From JBBTCX01 sp964494205 (GTDB taxonomy: Bacteria; Planctomycetota; Phycisphaerae; UBA1845), in NCBI GenBank assembly GCA_964494205.1, contig CAZBRD010000026.1, positions 1 through 55,973 of the forward strand: DNA of 55,973 nt. Reading direction: 5' to 3'. The notes below the pieces were generated by a model. It ran no database searches. It saw only the letters and a list, made by a program, of their open reading frames with translations, and was not told the DNA's origin. A program made the position numbers and the translations under genes. Of this stretch, positions 17,401 to 26,700 are shown piece by piece. Every line of letters begins with the position of its first letter. Positions within the stretch are counted from its first letter, which is position 1.

Positions 17401-17594
17401 GTTTGAACGGCGTCAATATGGCCACCAATTGTCCATGGGGCATCTACAGCGCGGACATCGATCACAGTGGTGTGTCTAATCTGGCGGATATCTTACGCGT
17501 GATTGATCTGTTGAACGGTATCTATGATTGCGAATGGTCGAGTTGTCCGGCGAATTGGCCAAGTCCGCTGCCGATGGGTACGTGTACACCTTGA
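14463..17594 (+). CDS. Secreted cysteine-rich modular protein B with dockerin-like end
   Basis: A 1043-aa exported protein. The ATG at 14463 follows AGGGG by 7 bases and starts a signal peptide (MNPFHSRQRFLW, hydrophobic to about residue 30). The N-terminal 420 residues are two related beta-rich domains shared with the next gene (core YVVGQGV, then GGGDGTG and VPIIGT). Then come two ACC-type repeats, one cysteine-rich WD module (about 513-558, GCNDPLCCAIVCDIDEFCC...WDDTC), two PPC-like domains (the second containing DVWYDYTAPETGMATADLC), an Ig-like domain, a dockerin-like pair (NVNGDSMAAPTDILAIIDC and DIDHSGVSNLADILRVIDLL) and the tail PLPMGTCTP. It is 20 bases from the next gene, a likely operon of paralogues. 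Confidence 0.85.
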   Translation: MNPFHSRQRFLWCFRPFCAAALCTATAVPWSNARSPIRLQREIPAAGSVSAVDRGRLIRLKHDLSARRFVVGQGVVEATTAGDGEEIIYRNATGPEVYPLYAGDWVADDLATICGSSSLTRIVVQVTGGGDGTGPGFDIEVDLYSGCPSQNGVPIIGTHFAVNLPDDGLFTVEYNLNDAPVPIGREVWLAIRSSSDHAGWVFGGEPDIGHSEDQIDTPLFGCSTNFGGCPPQGPACANGTATLHAINCVPEFVAYRADTDSAFFLPMDSAEIFADDILPITAPNLCSVTCYAPGVAGLGGTFSIETQIWSNDEVEQRPLAPVPGTACELSDGCCFNPPIEVPTARFWLTYDVTSGSDAGPVLVGDHPSIGQSDDCFAILGDPDPEYWSACVWWFGGCEPPGENPCGTFRNVVYCAGAEPTGACCILDPENEFHCVDDVPYSQCSGRFIADSTCEEGLFDPPCGTSACCLQNGNCDNVPSIDCAIFDGIWQAGEFCHVGDQLCPPQSCGQSPLPCCEARPTPGPPGCNDPLCCAIVCDIDEFCCVAAWDDTCAGLACNVCEDDPKGEHNYDDCEGAIAVACNDSILISNLFATDDPSDPGFSCHNGGPGEQGIGSVWAKFVATSSTARLRTCDSMPPADDSLLAVYTGTCSNLTEIGCNDDTPGCAATGFNSDFCLSGLNVGQTYIVQLASWTESDRGRYELEIDCPATCDPPANDGCGSAEAIGNGITPYTTAWATTDGPTLPGSCNEGDGIVFNSDVWYDYTAPETGMATADLCTGTGYDSRIAVYQGCTCPMSTAGTLACNDDFCELNGPSRAVFNIVDGQCYKIRVGGQNDDTGTGLLVISSEGTGTGPNCPGGTATFTNPMNNTVDARQPNPVNSPTPAQGIKTLTVTAPSGADPECFTMCETAFSGTANSIASVFANGNTYTITLLRPMTPFAITRIAYQPEFGAATIATFISHPGNVNGDSMAAPTDILAIIDCLNGVNMATNCPWGIYSADIDHSGVSNLADILRVIDLLNGIYDCEWSSCPANWPSPLPMGTCTP

Positions 17595-17614
17595 AATGAA
17601 GGGAGCTAATTCCA

Positions 17615-20600
17615 TTGTCACCTTCAAGACGATCAAGCTGTCTTAGATTAGGGTTTGGTTCGTTCGCGACCATTCCATTGGTTGTTTTGTTGAATTTGAT
17701 CATCTGCCCAAGCGGGGTTGTGTGCGCGAAGGGGACCCCTCCAGACATGAATCCACTTGAACGCGGCGTCGAGCAAGATCTCAGGCCGGCCATTTCATTC
17801 GACCAATCAAAGCCTGTTCCTTCGAATCTGGGGCCGCGACGCTACGTCGTTGGTCAGGGCATCGCTGACGGAGGTACTGCGGGCGCGACGGGAACGGAAA
17901 TCTATCGCAACACACTGGGTCAGTTCTGTTACACGCTCGGCGCGAACATCCCCATAGCCGATGACATTTATCCGACTGCTCAATACGGTTCGGACATGAC
18001 GTACTTGGAGGTCGGCGTATGGGGAGGCGGCGACGGAACGGGCGACGGTTTTAAGGTCTATTTTCAATTGTTCGATGATTGCCCTCATGGAGGTGGAGTG
18101 CCAGTCATTGGCACGCAATTCGAAGCAGAGCTACCCGATGACGGGATGTATCTGGTGGCTATGGATAGAGAGTCATTCCCTGTGTCGATACCCGGTGCGT
18201 TTTGGTTGAGCGTGAGTTTTTCGACCGACAACGCTTGCTGGATTGTCGGAGAGCCGGCGGAGATCGGCTATTCGGCTGATCTCTTCGATGGTTCCTATCC
18301 GTGCATTATTTTCAATGGAGGCTATCCGGCAAACCCCCATGCTAGCTTTCACGCCGATATTTTTGCGACAAATCTCGGCACAGTCTACGAGGCGTATCGC
18401 GCCGACATCCTGAGTGGGTTCTTCTTACCGTTGGATGAGGGTGAGAGCTACGCAGACGACATCCAACCTCTCGGCGGTGTCGTAACGGTCGCGCGGTATG
18501 AAGTCTGGCTGGCTGGGTTGGACGGGGCGTACGAAGTCACGACGCAGTTGTGGTCTGACAGCGGGCCCGGTTTTGCCGTGCGGCCTTTGGCGCCCATCCT
18601 CGGAACCGTGGGCGTCTTCGATGGTTTGGGCAACGGGTTTGCAGAACAAGCGATCCACGAATTGACCCCTCCTGTGCTCATGCCCACGTCGCGGTTTTGG
18701 ATTGCCTACAGCGCGACCGGCCATGATGCGGGACCGATCTATGTGGGCGACTATCCGGAAATCGGGTTCAGTGGGGACTGTTTTTCCATCTTTGATGTTC
18801 CTGATCCGGGTCAATGGAGTGAGTGTGTTTGGTTTTGCGAAACATGTGGCTTCGGACCGTGCTGCACGTTTCAAGCGCGCGTTTGGGCTGTCGGCGAGGA
18901 ACCAAGTGGGGCTTGTTGCGATCTCTTCGCGAATGGTCCCGATTGCCAGGAAAACGTTCCTTTTACGCAATGCGAAGGCCGTTGGATACAGGATGCGACT
19001 TGTGCCGATGCCGACTTTGATCCTCCTTGCGGATTGGCCGCGTGCTGCACGATCGACGAAGAATGTAGTGATCTTTTCGAGCTGGATTGCTCGATGGTCG
19101 GTGGTTTGTGGGAGCCGGGGAAGTTCTGCGACGTGGGGACGCAGGCATGTCCACCGTCGGCATGTATTACAGCCAACAACGATTGCGACGAACCAACGTT
19201 TGACAGCGCAGGTTGCAACATTCCCTCCTGTTGTACACATGTTTGCAGCATTGATGATTTTTGTTGCGAGGCAGCGTGGGACGAAACCTGCGTCATGCTT
19301 GCGGCCGATTTCGGCTGCGAAGAGATTCTGTTGGCCGATGAATGCATCTACGCACGTGAAGTGCTATGCAATGGCACTTTGGTATTCGATAACTCTATCG
19401 CCACTGACCAATTGACCGATCCGCCGTTTAGTTGCCATGATTTCGGCCTTCCGCACAACGGCGTCGGTTCGGTGTGGGGGGAGTTTGTGGCTACATCGTC
19501 GACGGCGCGTCTGCGGACGTGCAACAGCGACGGTCCAGCCGACGATTCCCTGCTGGCTGTGTACTCGGGTACATGCGGGAATCTGACAGAAATTGCCTGC
19601 AACGATAACGCGTCGGGCTGCGCCGCGACGGGATTCAATTCTGAAATCTGTGTCAGCGGACTCGTTCCGGGAGAGACTTACTATGTGCAATTAGCGTCGT
19701 GGACCAACGAGTACCGCGGGCGGTACACGCTCGAACTCGACTGCCCGGCGACCGACGATTGCGGCCCCATCGCGCCGCTTAACGACGGTTGTGCGGACGC
19801 CTTGTTCATTGACTCGGGCACTTTTGCCTTTAATCTTGCCGGAGCGAGTGCGGACGGAGACCAAACACAGATTCCGCTCTGTAACGACGGGGTTGGCCCG
19901 TCAGCGCCTGATATCTGGTATCACTTCGTTCCTTCGCTTTTCACGATCGCTACGATCGACCTGTGCAACGGATCGAACGTGGATTCGGTAGTTATGGTTT
20001 ATGCTGGTTGCGCCTGTCCTCTCACGGTAAACGAGCTGGCTGATTGCAACGACGACGGATGCGGAGAACCCATCATCGTTGGCGGACCATCCCGCGTTTC
20101 ACTGCCGGTCGAGCAGAACCAGTGCTACACTATTCGGCTAATGGGTACACCCGGAAGCGGTTTGTTGTCGCTGTCGTATAGTGTTGACGCCTGTGCTTCC
20201 TCAACCGGCGACTGTTGTACACCCCAGGAAACGCCCGGTTGCAGCGATACGAATTGCTGTCAGGCGGTTTGCAGTTGTGATCCGTTTTGCTGCGAGACCA
20301 TTTGGGATGAACTTTGTGCAGGAAACGGGCTCTCAGGCGGGTGCGGGGCAGCAGTGCTTTGCGAAAACCAACCATGCTACGTGCCGCCGCCCCCTAACGA
20401 CAACTGTGCGGACGCGATTTTCGTCACTTTGGGGACGACCCTTTTTAGCAATGCCGCAGCAACCAGCGATGGTCCGCCGCTTCCACAAGCGTGTGATGAG
20501 ACTTTTGAGAATTGGATTTCACATGATGTTTGGTTTGACTTTGTATCGCCGTCCACGGGAACGATCGCGGTTGATTTCTGCACGGGTACTGATTTCGATT

Positions 20601-21373
20601 CGAGTATCGTAGTCTATGAGGGGTGCGACTGCCCGGCGCAAACAGCGACCCTGGTTGCCTGTAACGACGACGGCTGCGGGGACCCGATCATCGTCGGAGG
20701 TCCGTCGCGAGCGGTATTCGAAGCGACTTCGGGTACATGCTACAAAATTCGCGCAGGGACGTACTTTTCAGCGGTCGGCGGTAATGGCGCGCTGAGTATC
20801 TATCAGGCAAACCTCAGTTGCCCGTCCGGTGCCGTACTCTTCATAGATCCACCGCATGGTCTGGTCGACGCGCGCGTACCGCTGGGTCCGGTGGATCATC
20901 AGTTCTTCCGCGTGAATGCGCCGGTCGGTGGTCTTCAAGCGTGCTGGTCCGTGTGCGACACCGTCAGCGGTGAATTGGATATTGTCAATTTCGGTACGCC
21001 CGGTGATGGAACGTATCTTATCATTCTGCCTGTGCCCATCGCCACTGGTGCAGTCACCGAATTGACCTATACAGATGACGTGGGCCATCAAACTACCGGG
21101 CGGTTCGTTGTGCACCCGGGAAACGTTAACGGCGATACGTTTTCCGGGCCAACAGACATCCTCGCGCTCATCGATTGCTTGAACAATGTGAACCCGGCGA
21201 GCAACTGCCCGTGGGGGCTATACAGCGGCGACATCAACCACAGCGGCCAGATTACGCCTTCAGACATATTGTCGCTGATTGATTTGTTCAACGGTGTCGT
21301 CGGTTGTCCCTTCGTTCCACCGTGCCCGTCATGGTCGCAAACGCCGTTGCCGAGCGGCTCATGTACACCATAA
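17615..21373 (+). CDS. Secreted cysteine-rich modular protein C with dockerin-like end
   Basis: A 1252-aa exported protein. The start is a TTG at 17615, with AGGGAG about 10 bases upstream, giving a clean signal peptide (MSPSRRSSCLRLG, then a hydrophobic run to about residue 38). Domain order matches protein B, with extra copies: N-terminal beta domains, two ACC-type repeats, a cysteine-rich WD module (about 523-569), a PPC-like domain, a second PPC-like domain, another WD module (about 866-919, ending GCGAAVLC as in protein A), a third PPC-like domain, Ig-like domain, dockerin-like pair (NVNGDTFSGPTDILALIDC and DINHSGQITPSDILSLIDLF) and the tail PLPSGSCTP. It is probably cotranscribed with the 14463 gene. 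Function unknown. Confidence 0.85.
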   Translation: MSPSRRSSCLRLGFGSFATIPLVVLLNLIICPSGVVCAKGTPPDMNPLERGVEQDLRPAISFDQSKPVPSNLGPRRYVVGQGIADGGTAGATGTEIYRNTLGQFCYTLGANIPIADDIYPTAQYGSDMTYLEVGVWGGGDGTGDGFKVYFQLFDDCPHGGGVPVIGTQFEAELPDDGMYLVAMDRESFPVSIPGAFWLSVSFSTDNACWIVGEPAEIGYSADLFDGSYPCIIFNGGYPANPHASFHADIFATNLGTVYEAYRADILSGFFLPLDEGESYADDIQPLGGVVTVARYEVWLAGLDGAYEVTTQLWSDSGPGFAVRPLAPILGTVGVFDGLGNGFAEQAIHELTPPVLMPTSRFWIAYSATGHDAGPIYVGDYPEIGFSGDCFSIFDVPDPGQWSECVWFCETCGFGPCCTFQARVWAVGEEPSGACCDLFANGPDCQENVPFTQCEGRWIQDATCADADFDPPCGLAACCTIDEECSDLFELDCSMVGGLWEPGKFCDVGTQACPPSACITANNDCDEPTFDSAGCNIPSCCTHVCSIDDFCCEAAWDETCVMLAADFGCEEILLADECIYAREVLCNGTLVFDNSIATDQLTDPPFSCHDFGLPHNGVGSVWGEFVATSSTARLRTCNSDGPADDSLLAVYSGTCGNLTEIACNDNASGCAATGFNSEICVSGLVPGETYYVQLASWTNEYRGRYTLELDCPATDDCGPIAPLNDGCADALFIDSGTFAFNLAGASADGDQTQIPLCNDGVGPSAPDIWYHFVPSLFTIATIDLCNGSNVDSVVMVYAGCACPLTVNELADCNDDGCGEPIIVGGPSRVSLPVEQNQCYTIRLMGTPGSGLLSLSYSVDACASSTGDCCTPQETPGCSDTNCCQAVCSCDPFCCETIWDELCAGNGLSGGCGAAVLCENQPCYVPPPPNDNCADAIFVTLGTTLFSNAAATSDGPPLPQACDETFENWISHDVWFDFVSPSTGTIAVDFCTGTDFDSSIVVYEGCDCPAQTATLVACNDDGCGDPIIVGGPSRAVFEATSGTCYKIRAGTYFSAVGGNGALSIYQANLSCPSGAVLFIDPPHGLVDARVPLGPVDHQFFRVNAPVGGLQACWSVCDTVSGELDIVNFGTPGDGTYLIILPVPIATGAVTELTYTDDVGHQTTGRFVVHPGNVNGDTFSGPTDILALIDCLNNVNPASNCPWGLYSGDINHSGQITPSDILSLIDLFNGVVGCPFVPPCPSWSQTPLPSGSCTP

Positions 21374-21736
21374 TTCAGAGGAGTAGTTCAAAATCACGGC
21401 GGGGTGTTCAATCCTGCAGACGTGATACTGGTCGCTGATTTACTGCAAGGTGGTTAAGTCTTCGGTTGCCGAGTTGGGCTGCGGCGGGAGCGAGTCCGTT
21501 GCCTGCCGGTACGTGCATTCCGTGATCGCACAAACACCGACTGTTTCCTTTTTCCAATGTCAGCGGAATTAGTATGCGGACGCAGAGTCTACTTGTGGCC
21601 GCTGCCGGAATTCCACCTTGGTTTCCGGACTCATAGCCGACTAGAATGAACAGGGTTTTCTCGTGGGTTGGGATCGCTTCACGGATAGTTTCGGAGAGGC
21701 TGTCTGACCGCCCCCTGCATTTATGGGAGGAGAGCG
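21374..21736. other. Gap holding the gene remnant and a leader region
   Basis: About 360 bases without an intact gene. The first 150 bases are the pseudogene fragment described separately. The rest is the upstream region of the gene at 21737, with a strong ribosome-binding site (GGGAGGAGAG) at its end. A short open frame at 21646-21828 overlaps that gene and looks spurious. Confidence 0.6.
21383..21525 (+). pseudogene. Decayed C-terminal fragment of a fourth paralogue
   Basis: Just after the stop of the 17615 gene, one frame reads NHGGVFNPADVILVADLL (from 21392) and hits a stop at 21455-21457. The next frame reads SWAAAGASPLPAGTCIP and stops at 21523-21525. These match, in order, the second dockerin-like loop and the C-terminal tail of the paralogues (NHSGQITPSDILSLIDLF and PSWSQTPLPSGSCTP). 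The frame changes between the two pieces, so the remnant is broken by a stop plus a frameshift. It is probably the end of a deleted or fused fourth copy. Confidence 0.75.
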
Positions 21737-23566
21737 ATGGGTCATTTTTTCAATTCATTTTCTTTTTGCGCGCTCGCTGTTGGGTTGGTTGGCATTGGTT
21801 CACAGGTGCCAGCCGTTCGAGCAAATGAAAAGGCTGCGGTTGAGCGGCCGAGTCGGATCAAGCAAGTTGAGGCCGACGTTTCAGGGATACCGACGCTTCG
21901 TGCGACAATGTCGCCTGTCGAGGTGAATGGTGGCGGCGGTGTGGCGGGCGACTGTCCGCCCGAAGTCGTCACGCACACCGATGCCAACTTTGGCGGCGGT
22001 GCATTTGTCATTCAGGCTGGTTTCGCAGAAGGGGAAATGGCAGCGGCTGAGTATGTCGTACCGGTTGCGGACTTTCCCTTGCGCGTTGATTTGATGGAGA
22101 TGATCTTCGCCACTTCGGGCAGCACGGTAACTACGACCACACACTGGACTGTGGAGGTGTGGGAAGGAAATCCCGAAACCGGAAATATGGTGTTCACATT
22201 CTCGTCCGACGGATCGATCCTGCCGCATATCGTCATTCCGCCGGGAACCAACGGCGTGAACGTGCAGGCTTCGGTTGATCCCGGCGATCCTGATCAGATC
22301 ATCGTTCAGGATAATCCGAGCCATTCTTTCACCATTGGATTCCGCATCGACGAGCACAACAACCAGACACAGAATCCCTGCTTCGTTTCACCGCCGACCA
22401 ACAGCAACGCATTCCCAACAACTGACAACAGTGGTTTGTCTCAGCCAAGCAGAAACTGGATCTTCGCCGTCGATTGCGGGCAGTTCGGATGTGCATCGGG
22501 CTGGAGCCCGTTCAACCAATTCACCAGCCCGTTCGGTTCGTGCTCGCCTAGTGGCGACTGGGTCATGCGCGCGACTTATACACCTGTCTTCTGTGCCGAT
22601 GTTCAAGGTGCGTGCTGCCTGAATGATGGATCGTGTCTGGGTCCGGTCACGCAACAGGCATGCACTCAAACACTTCAGGGTAATTTCAACGGCCAAGGCA
22701 GCGTTTGCGTGCCTGGGGCATGTCCTCAATTGGGCGCCTGCTGCCTGAACAACGGCTCGTGCGTCGAAGAATTGGAAACCGGTTGCACAGGCAGTTTCCA
22801 GGGTGAGGAAACCCTGTGCGCCGAAACCGAATGTCCGCAGCCGCCGCAGGCGTGCTGCTTTGAAGGCCCACCGTCGAGTTGCACCAACCTCTTCACGAAT
22901 GATTGTTTTGGCTTTGGCGGCACGCCGGCCGGTAACGGCACCACATGCGCGACGACGGTGTGTTTCCCGCGCGGGGCTTGCTGTCATCCGGCGGGAACGT
23001 GCACCAACGACGTAGCACAAGATGATTGCGTGTCGTCGGGCGGAACGTTCCAGGGCAATCAAACGCTCTGTTCCGGCGTGAGCTGTCCGCAACCGAGCGG
23101 CGCCTGCTGTTCTAATACCACCACATTCTGTTCCGCGATTACGCAGGCGTCGTGTGGGAATATCCCGAATACGACGTGGGCTGGAGCGTTCACGAATTGC
23201 ATGGGTGATGCGGACGGTGATGGCGAGCCGGATGCGTGCGACGCGGGCGTGCCAAGCTGTGTCACGGATTTGGATTGCGATGACAACGATGCGTGCACAT
23301 GCGATGATTGCAACGCGGAAACATGCAGTCACATCGAAGTCGAATTTGGCAACACGAATTGCGCAGGACCGACGGCTGCCAACCTCGACGATATCCTTTG
23401 CGTGTTGACCGGATTCGCCAATTTTGCGTTGTGTCCGGCGGGTGATATCGCGCCGACGACGGGCCCCGATGCTTGCCAGGGTAATGACATCATCAACTTA
23501 GACGATATCCTGGCCGTGCTGGGTGCGTTCAGCGGTTCTGACCCCTGCAATTGCGTGCCTCAGTGA
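21737..23566 (+). CDS. Secreted ACC-repeat protein with dockerin-like end
   Basis: A 609-aa exported protein. A strong ribosome-binding site (GGAGGAG) precedes the ATG at 21737, and the signal peptide runs to about residue 30. Residues about 70-285 form a beta-rich domain. About 290-490 holds five cysteine repeats of 38-45 residues with the pattern GACCxxxGxCxxxxxxxCxxxGGxFxGxxTxC. After a calcium-binding-like segment (GDADGDGEPDACD) the C-terminus has two dockerin-like loops (AANLDDILCVLTGF and DIINLDDILAVLGAF) and ends CNCVPQ. A bidirectional-looking terminator follows at 23616. The ligand and partner are unknown; calcium-dependent surface or matrix assembly is plausible by analogy with dockerins. 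Confidence 0.82.
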   Translation: MGHFFNSFSFCALAVGLVGIGSQVPAVRANEKAAVERPSRIKQVEADVSGIPTLRATMSPVEVNGGGGVAGDCPPEVVTHTDANFGGGAFVIQAGFAEGEMAAAEYVVPVADFPLRVDLMEMIFATSGSTVTTTTHWTVEVWEGNPETGNMVFTFSSDGSILPHIVIPPGTNGVNVQASVDPGDPDQIIVQDNPSHSFTIGFRIDEHNNQTQNPCFVSPPTNSNAFPTTDNSGLSQPSRNWIFAVDCGQFGCASGWSPFNQFTSPFGSCSPSGDWVMRATYTPVFCADVQGACCLNDGSCLGPVTQQACTQTLQGNFNGQGSVCVPGACPQLGACCLNNGSCVEELETGCTGSFQGEETLCAETECPQPPQACCFEGPPSSCTNLFTNDCFGFGGTPAGNGTTCATTVCFPRGACCHPAGTCTNDVAQDDCVSSGGTFQGNQTLCSGVSCPQPSGACCSNTTTFCSAITQASCGNIPNTTWAGAFTNCMGDADGDGEPDACDAGVPSCVTDLDCDDNDACTCDDCNAETCSHIEVEFGNTNCAGPTAANLDDILCVLTGFANFALCPAGDIAPTTGPDACQGNDIINLDDILAVLGAFSGSDPCNCVPQ

Positions 23567-23615
23567 TAGTGTTTGAGTTGAATTAGACTCGTTCCAGAGG
23601 CAAGGAAAACATGCT

Positions 23616-23651
23616 ACTCCGCGCGGTTCGAAAGACTCGCGCGGAGTTTTT
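23616..23651 (+). terminator. Rho-independent terminator
   Basis: ACTCCGCGCG and CGCGCGGAGT form a perfect 10-bp stem with a 12-base loop, followed by TTTTT. It lies 50 bases after the stop of the gene at 21737 and between convergent genes; a weaker T-stretch on the other side means it may also serve the minus strand. Confidence 0.85.
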
Positions 23652-23743
23652 GTTGGGTTCCTATTGAGCACAATCACGTTGAACGTAATAAAGACCAATC
23701 ACCATCCTCATTAATGGGGATTGACTCATTACCGCGAACAGAA

Positions 23744-26700
23744 TCACGGCGTACAGCCGCACGGGTTAGCGCCGCTAAACGCACCGAGTACGGCCAGGAT
23801 GTCATCGAGGTTGATGAGATCGTTGCCGGAGCACGTTGGCGCAATGTCCGCGTTGGGACATTGCGGAAAACTCGAAAAACCAGTCAGGCAACAGAGGATA
23901 TCGTCAAGGTTGGCATTGGCTGTACCGGAGCAATTCACGTCACCGTAGATCACCGGGACAGCCTGACAGATGCCCGACGCGCATTGACAGCAGGAGCAAA
24001 CGTCGCCATCAGAGGGTGAGCAGTTCGATTCCGTCGATACGGAGAATGCCTGCACGACGCGATTTTCATTTCCCTGCAAATCGCGCACACGGGCTGTGAT
24101 GTGCTTGTTGACGGCGCTGGTCAGCGGCGGGTTTACGCTGATTTGAACAATGCCGTCACCCACGGCCGTCGTGAGGTCACCCAACTCCGTACCGGCAGCT
24201 CGCCCGTCAATCTCGAAATCGGCCTTCACGGAAAGCGAAGCTAGATCGACGCCGCTGTTCGCGTCAGCCATGCCGATTCGAATGCCACTGACTGGCACTG
24301 TGTTAATGCCCGGCCGCGGCGAACTGATGGTCAACGCCGGACGGATTTCGTCGAGGAACCAACCTTTGGGGTGTGTGCCGTTGGTGCCGAAGTTGATCGG
24401 GCAGCCGAGATCGATCCAGCGAGCGAGCGTCATTTTCTCTTCGATGGTCAACGGCGGGACGCCGCTTCCCTCCGGCGGGCAGATCTGACCGTTGAAATCG
24501 AGATCAGCCTGATTGGCGGAAGCTCCTGGAGGCAACGTCGCTGGATTACCAGGTGTCGATTCTGTGGGGTGGTCCGCGTTCGTCCAGCCATCGAGGCGCT
24601 GGCCAAAAACCTTCCACATCAGCAGACTTCGGCGACTCTGGAACATGCGCACGTAGCGCGAAGAGTTTGTCTGTCGCCACGTGCCGTTGGCGATGACGGG
24701 TTCATATCCCCAGACGGCGTTGGGGTCGCGGGCGAGACGCGCATAGTCACCGGGATACGTTCGATAGTCGCCGGTCCCCAGATCGAACACGCCGTGGTAT
24801 TGGGCCGTGTCATCGAGCACCAGTCGACCCGGCGCGGAGGCGTCAGGGCCCGAATGACATTGCACACAGTGGCTTTGCAGAATCGGTCGCACGTCCTGAT
24901 GAAACTCCACGTTGACGACGCGCGAGTTGACGACAGTTGTTGTCGGCGTGCCGTCGAATTCCTGTGTGATCAGCGGCGTCGTCTGCGTGAGGTCCGCAAT
25001 CTGATACGACGGCGTAGCCGCGTATGTTTGTTCAAAGTGGAGCGGGGCTTGGCTGTGTGCATGACAGCCGCCGCAATTGTTACGGATTTCGCCCGGGCGA
25101 AGCTGGTGCCACGTCTGGGCCATATTGAGCGCCATGCCGTTGCGATCGATGGTCTGAAACGTAAACGGCGTGTCGGCGGGAATCTTTGCGAGGAAGCTGG
25201 TGTCGGGATTTCCCTCCGGATCGAGGATGGGATCGCCTTGTCCATCAAACTTGCGCAACGGGATTTCACCCAGAATGCGCAGACGCTCGTTGGCGAAATT
25301 GAAGAAGAACGAACCTTCATCAGGGCCATAACTGCGGTGCGTGTTCGGTTCCATCGCGAGCAGGCGCACCGCCCAGATATCGCTGTTGCTGTACTTGCCT
25401 GCGTCTGATCCCTGGAAATTCCAGTTGCTGCTCTGTCCGTTCTCGCCAGTGTTGAAGGCGTCAAGTCCATCGAAGCTGTTGTCCCACGGAGAGACCGCAC
25501 CAGGGAAACTTTCGCGTTTATAGAAGCTGCTGGTGCCGACCAATCCGTAGGGAGTGCCGGCTGGGAGGGCAGAAGACAGAGTGCCATCGTTTGGCAGCCA
25601 CGGAATATTCGTTGGCTCCGCAACGCCATGCACCGCGCTGTAAGTCACAATCGCTCGTGGCCATGCTTCGTTGTAATTGGCGTCGTTCTTAATGAGCACT
25701 AGATCGTTGGGTGAATCGATGGCAGCATCGGGCAAATTGCCGGGTACGAGATAGATGCCCGCGTCATAATAGGGCACAGGGCTACCGTGCACTCCGTCAT
25801 GCGCGGGTCCGGGCGTCCAGACCACTAGCATGTCGTCATTTGGTGCAGCCGACGGTTGCGTGAACTTTCCAACGCGCGGGTTGGAGCCGGTCTGCGGCGC
25901 GGGGCTATCATCAGCTGTCGTAAACGGGCTGAACGAATACATGCCGATCGGCGTGAAAGGCATCGAGAAAGAGTAGGGGAGTCCACCGTTCAAAGTGTAT
26001 TCGATGCCGGGATTTTGATTTAGGAACGCGCTGTGAAACGCGGGCGTACCGTAAGGCGGCGCCAGCGGAAATCGTAGGAGCATGCCGAACCCGTTGTTGT
26101 TGAGGTTGTAGTAATCGACAACCACAAGGTCTTCGCTGGAGAGCTGCGTCATGAAGTGCATCGATTGACCGCTGTGAAAAGCGCTGACCATCGGGCCCCA
26201 GTTTCGCCCGTCGGGATAGATTGACCACAGGCCCCACACGCGGTCGTCACGCAGGCCTTGCGTTTCTGATGTGCTGAACATGATGCGACCGTCTTTCAGA
26301 ATAGTGGGATGAAGAGCGCTGGCGATGCTCATCGGCGCGATGGGGGTCACGTTCTGGCCATCTTCGTCCATCACGAACAACTGCATCGTAGGGTTCGTCA
26401 GTGATTTCGGTGGCACGAACGCATTGCGATTGCTGGTGAACGCCACGCGCCCACCCGGAAGCGGGCATGGACCCAAGTTGAAGATGCCGTAGCCAAGATA
26501 ATTGAATCCGCCTGGGACGCTGTTCGGCTGATAAGCACCGTCGGGTGTTTGATGCCAGTTACCGGCACCACGGTTTGGCGTGAACTCGCCAGGCGGCAGG
26601 GGGGCTGCAAGGTTACTCGGATTCTCGGCGAAAGTGAGCTGCTGAATCTGTCTCGTTTGAAGGTGGATGCGATAGATGTCGGCCCCGTGATAAGACAACC

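Noticed and set aside
22388..23332. 314-aa open frame on the minus strand
   Set aside because: Shadow of the ACC-repeat protein; the Ala/Arg-rich periodic pattern mirrors the repeats.
24371..25408. 345-aa open frame on the plus strand
   Set aside because: Antisense to the di-heme protein gene, which has haem motifs, signal peptide and ribosome-binding site; the shadow has none of these.
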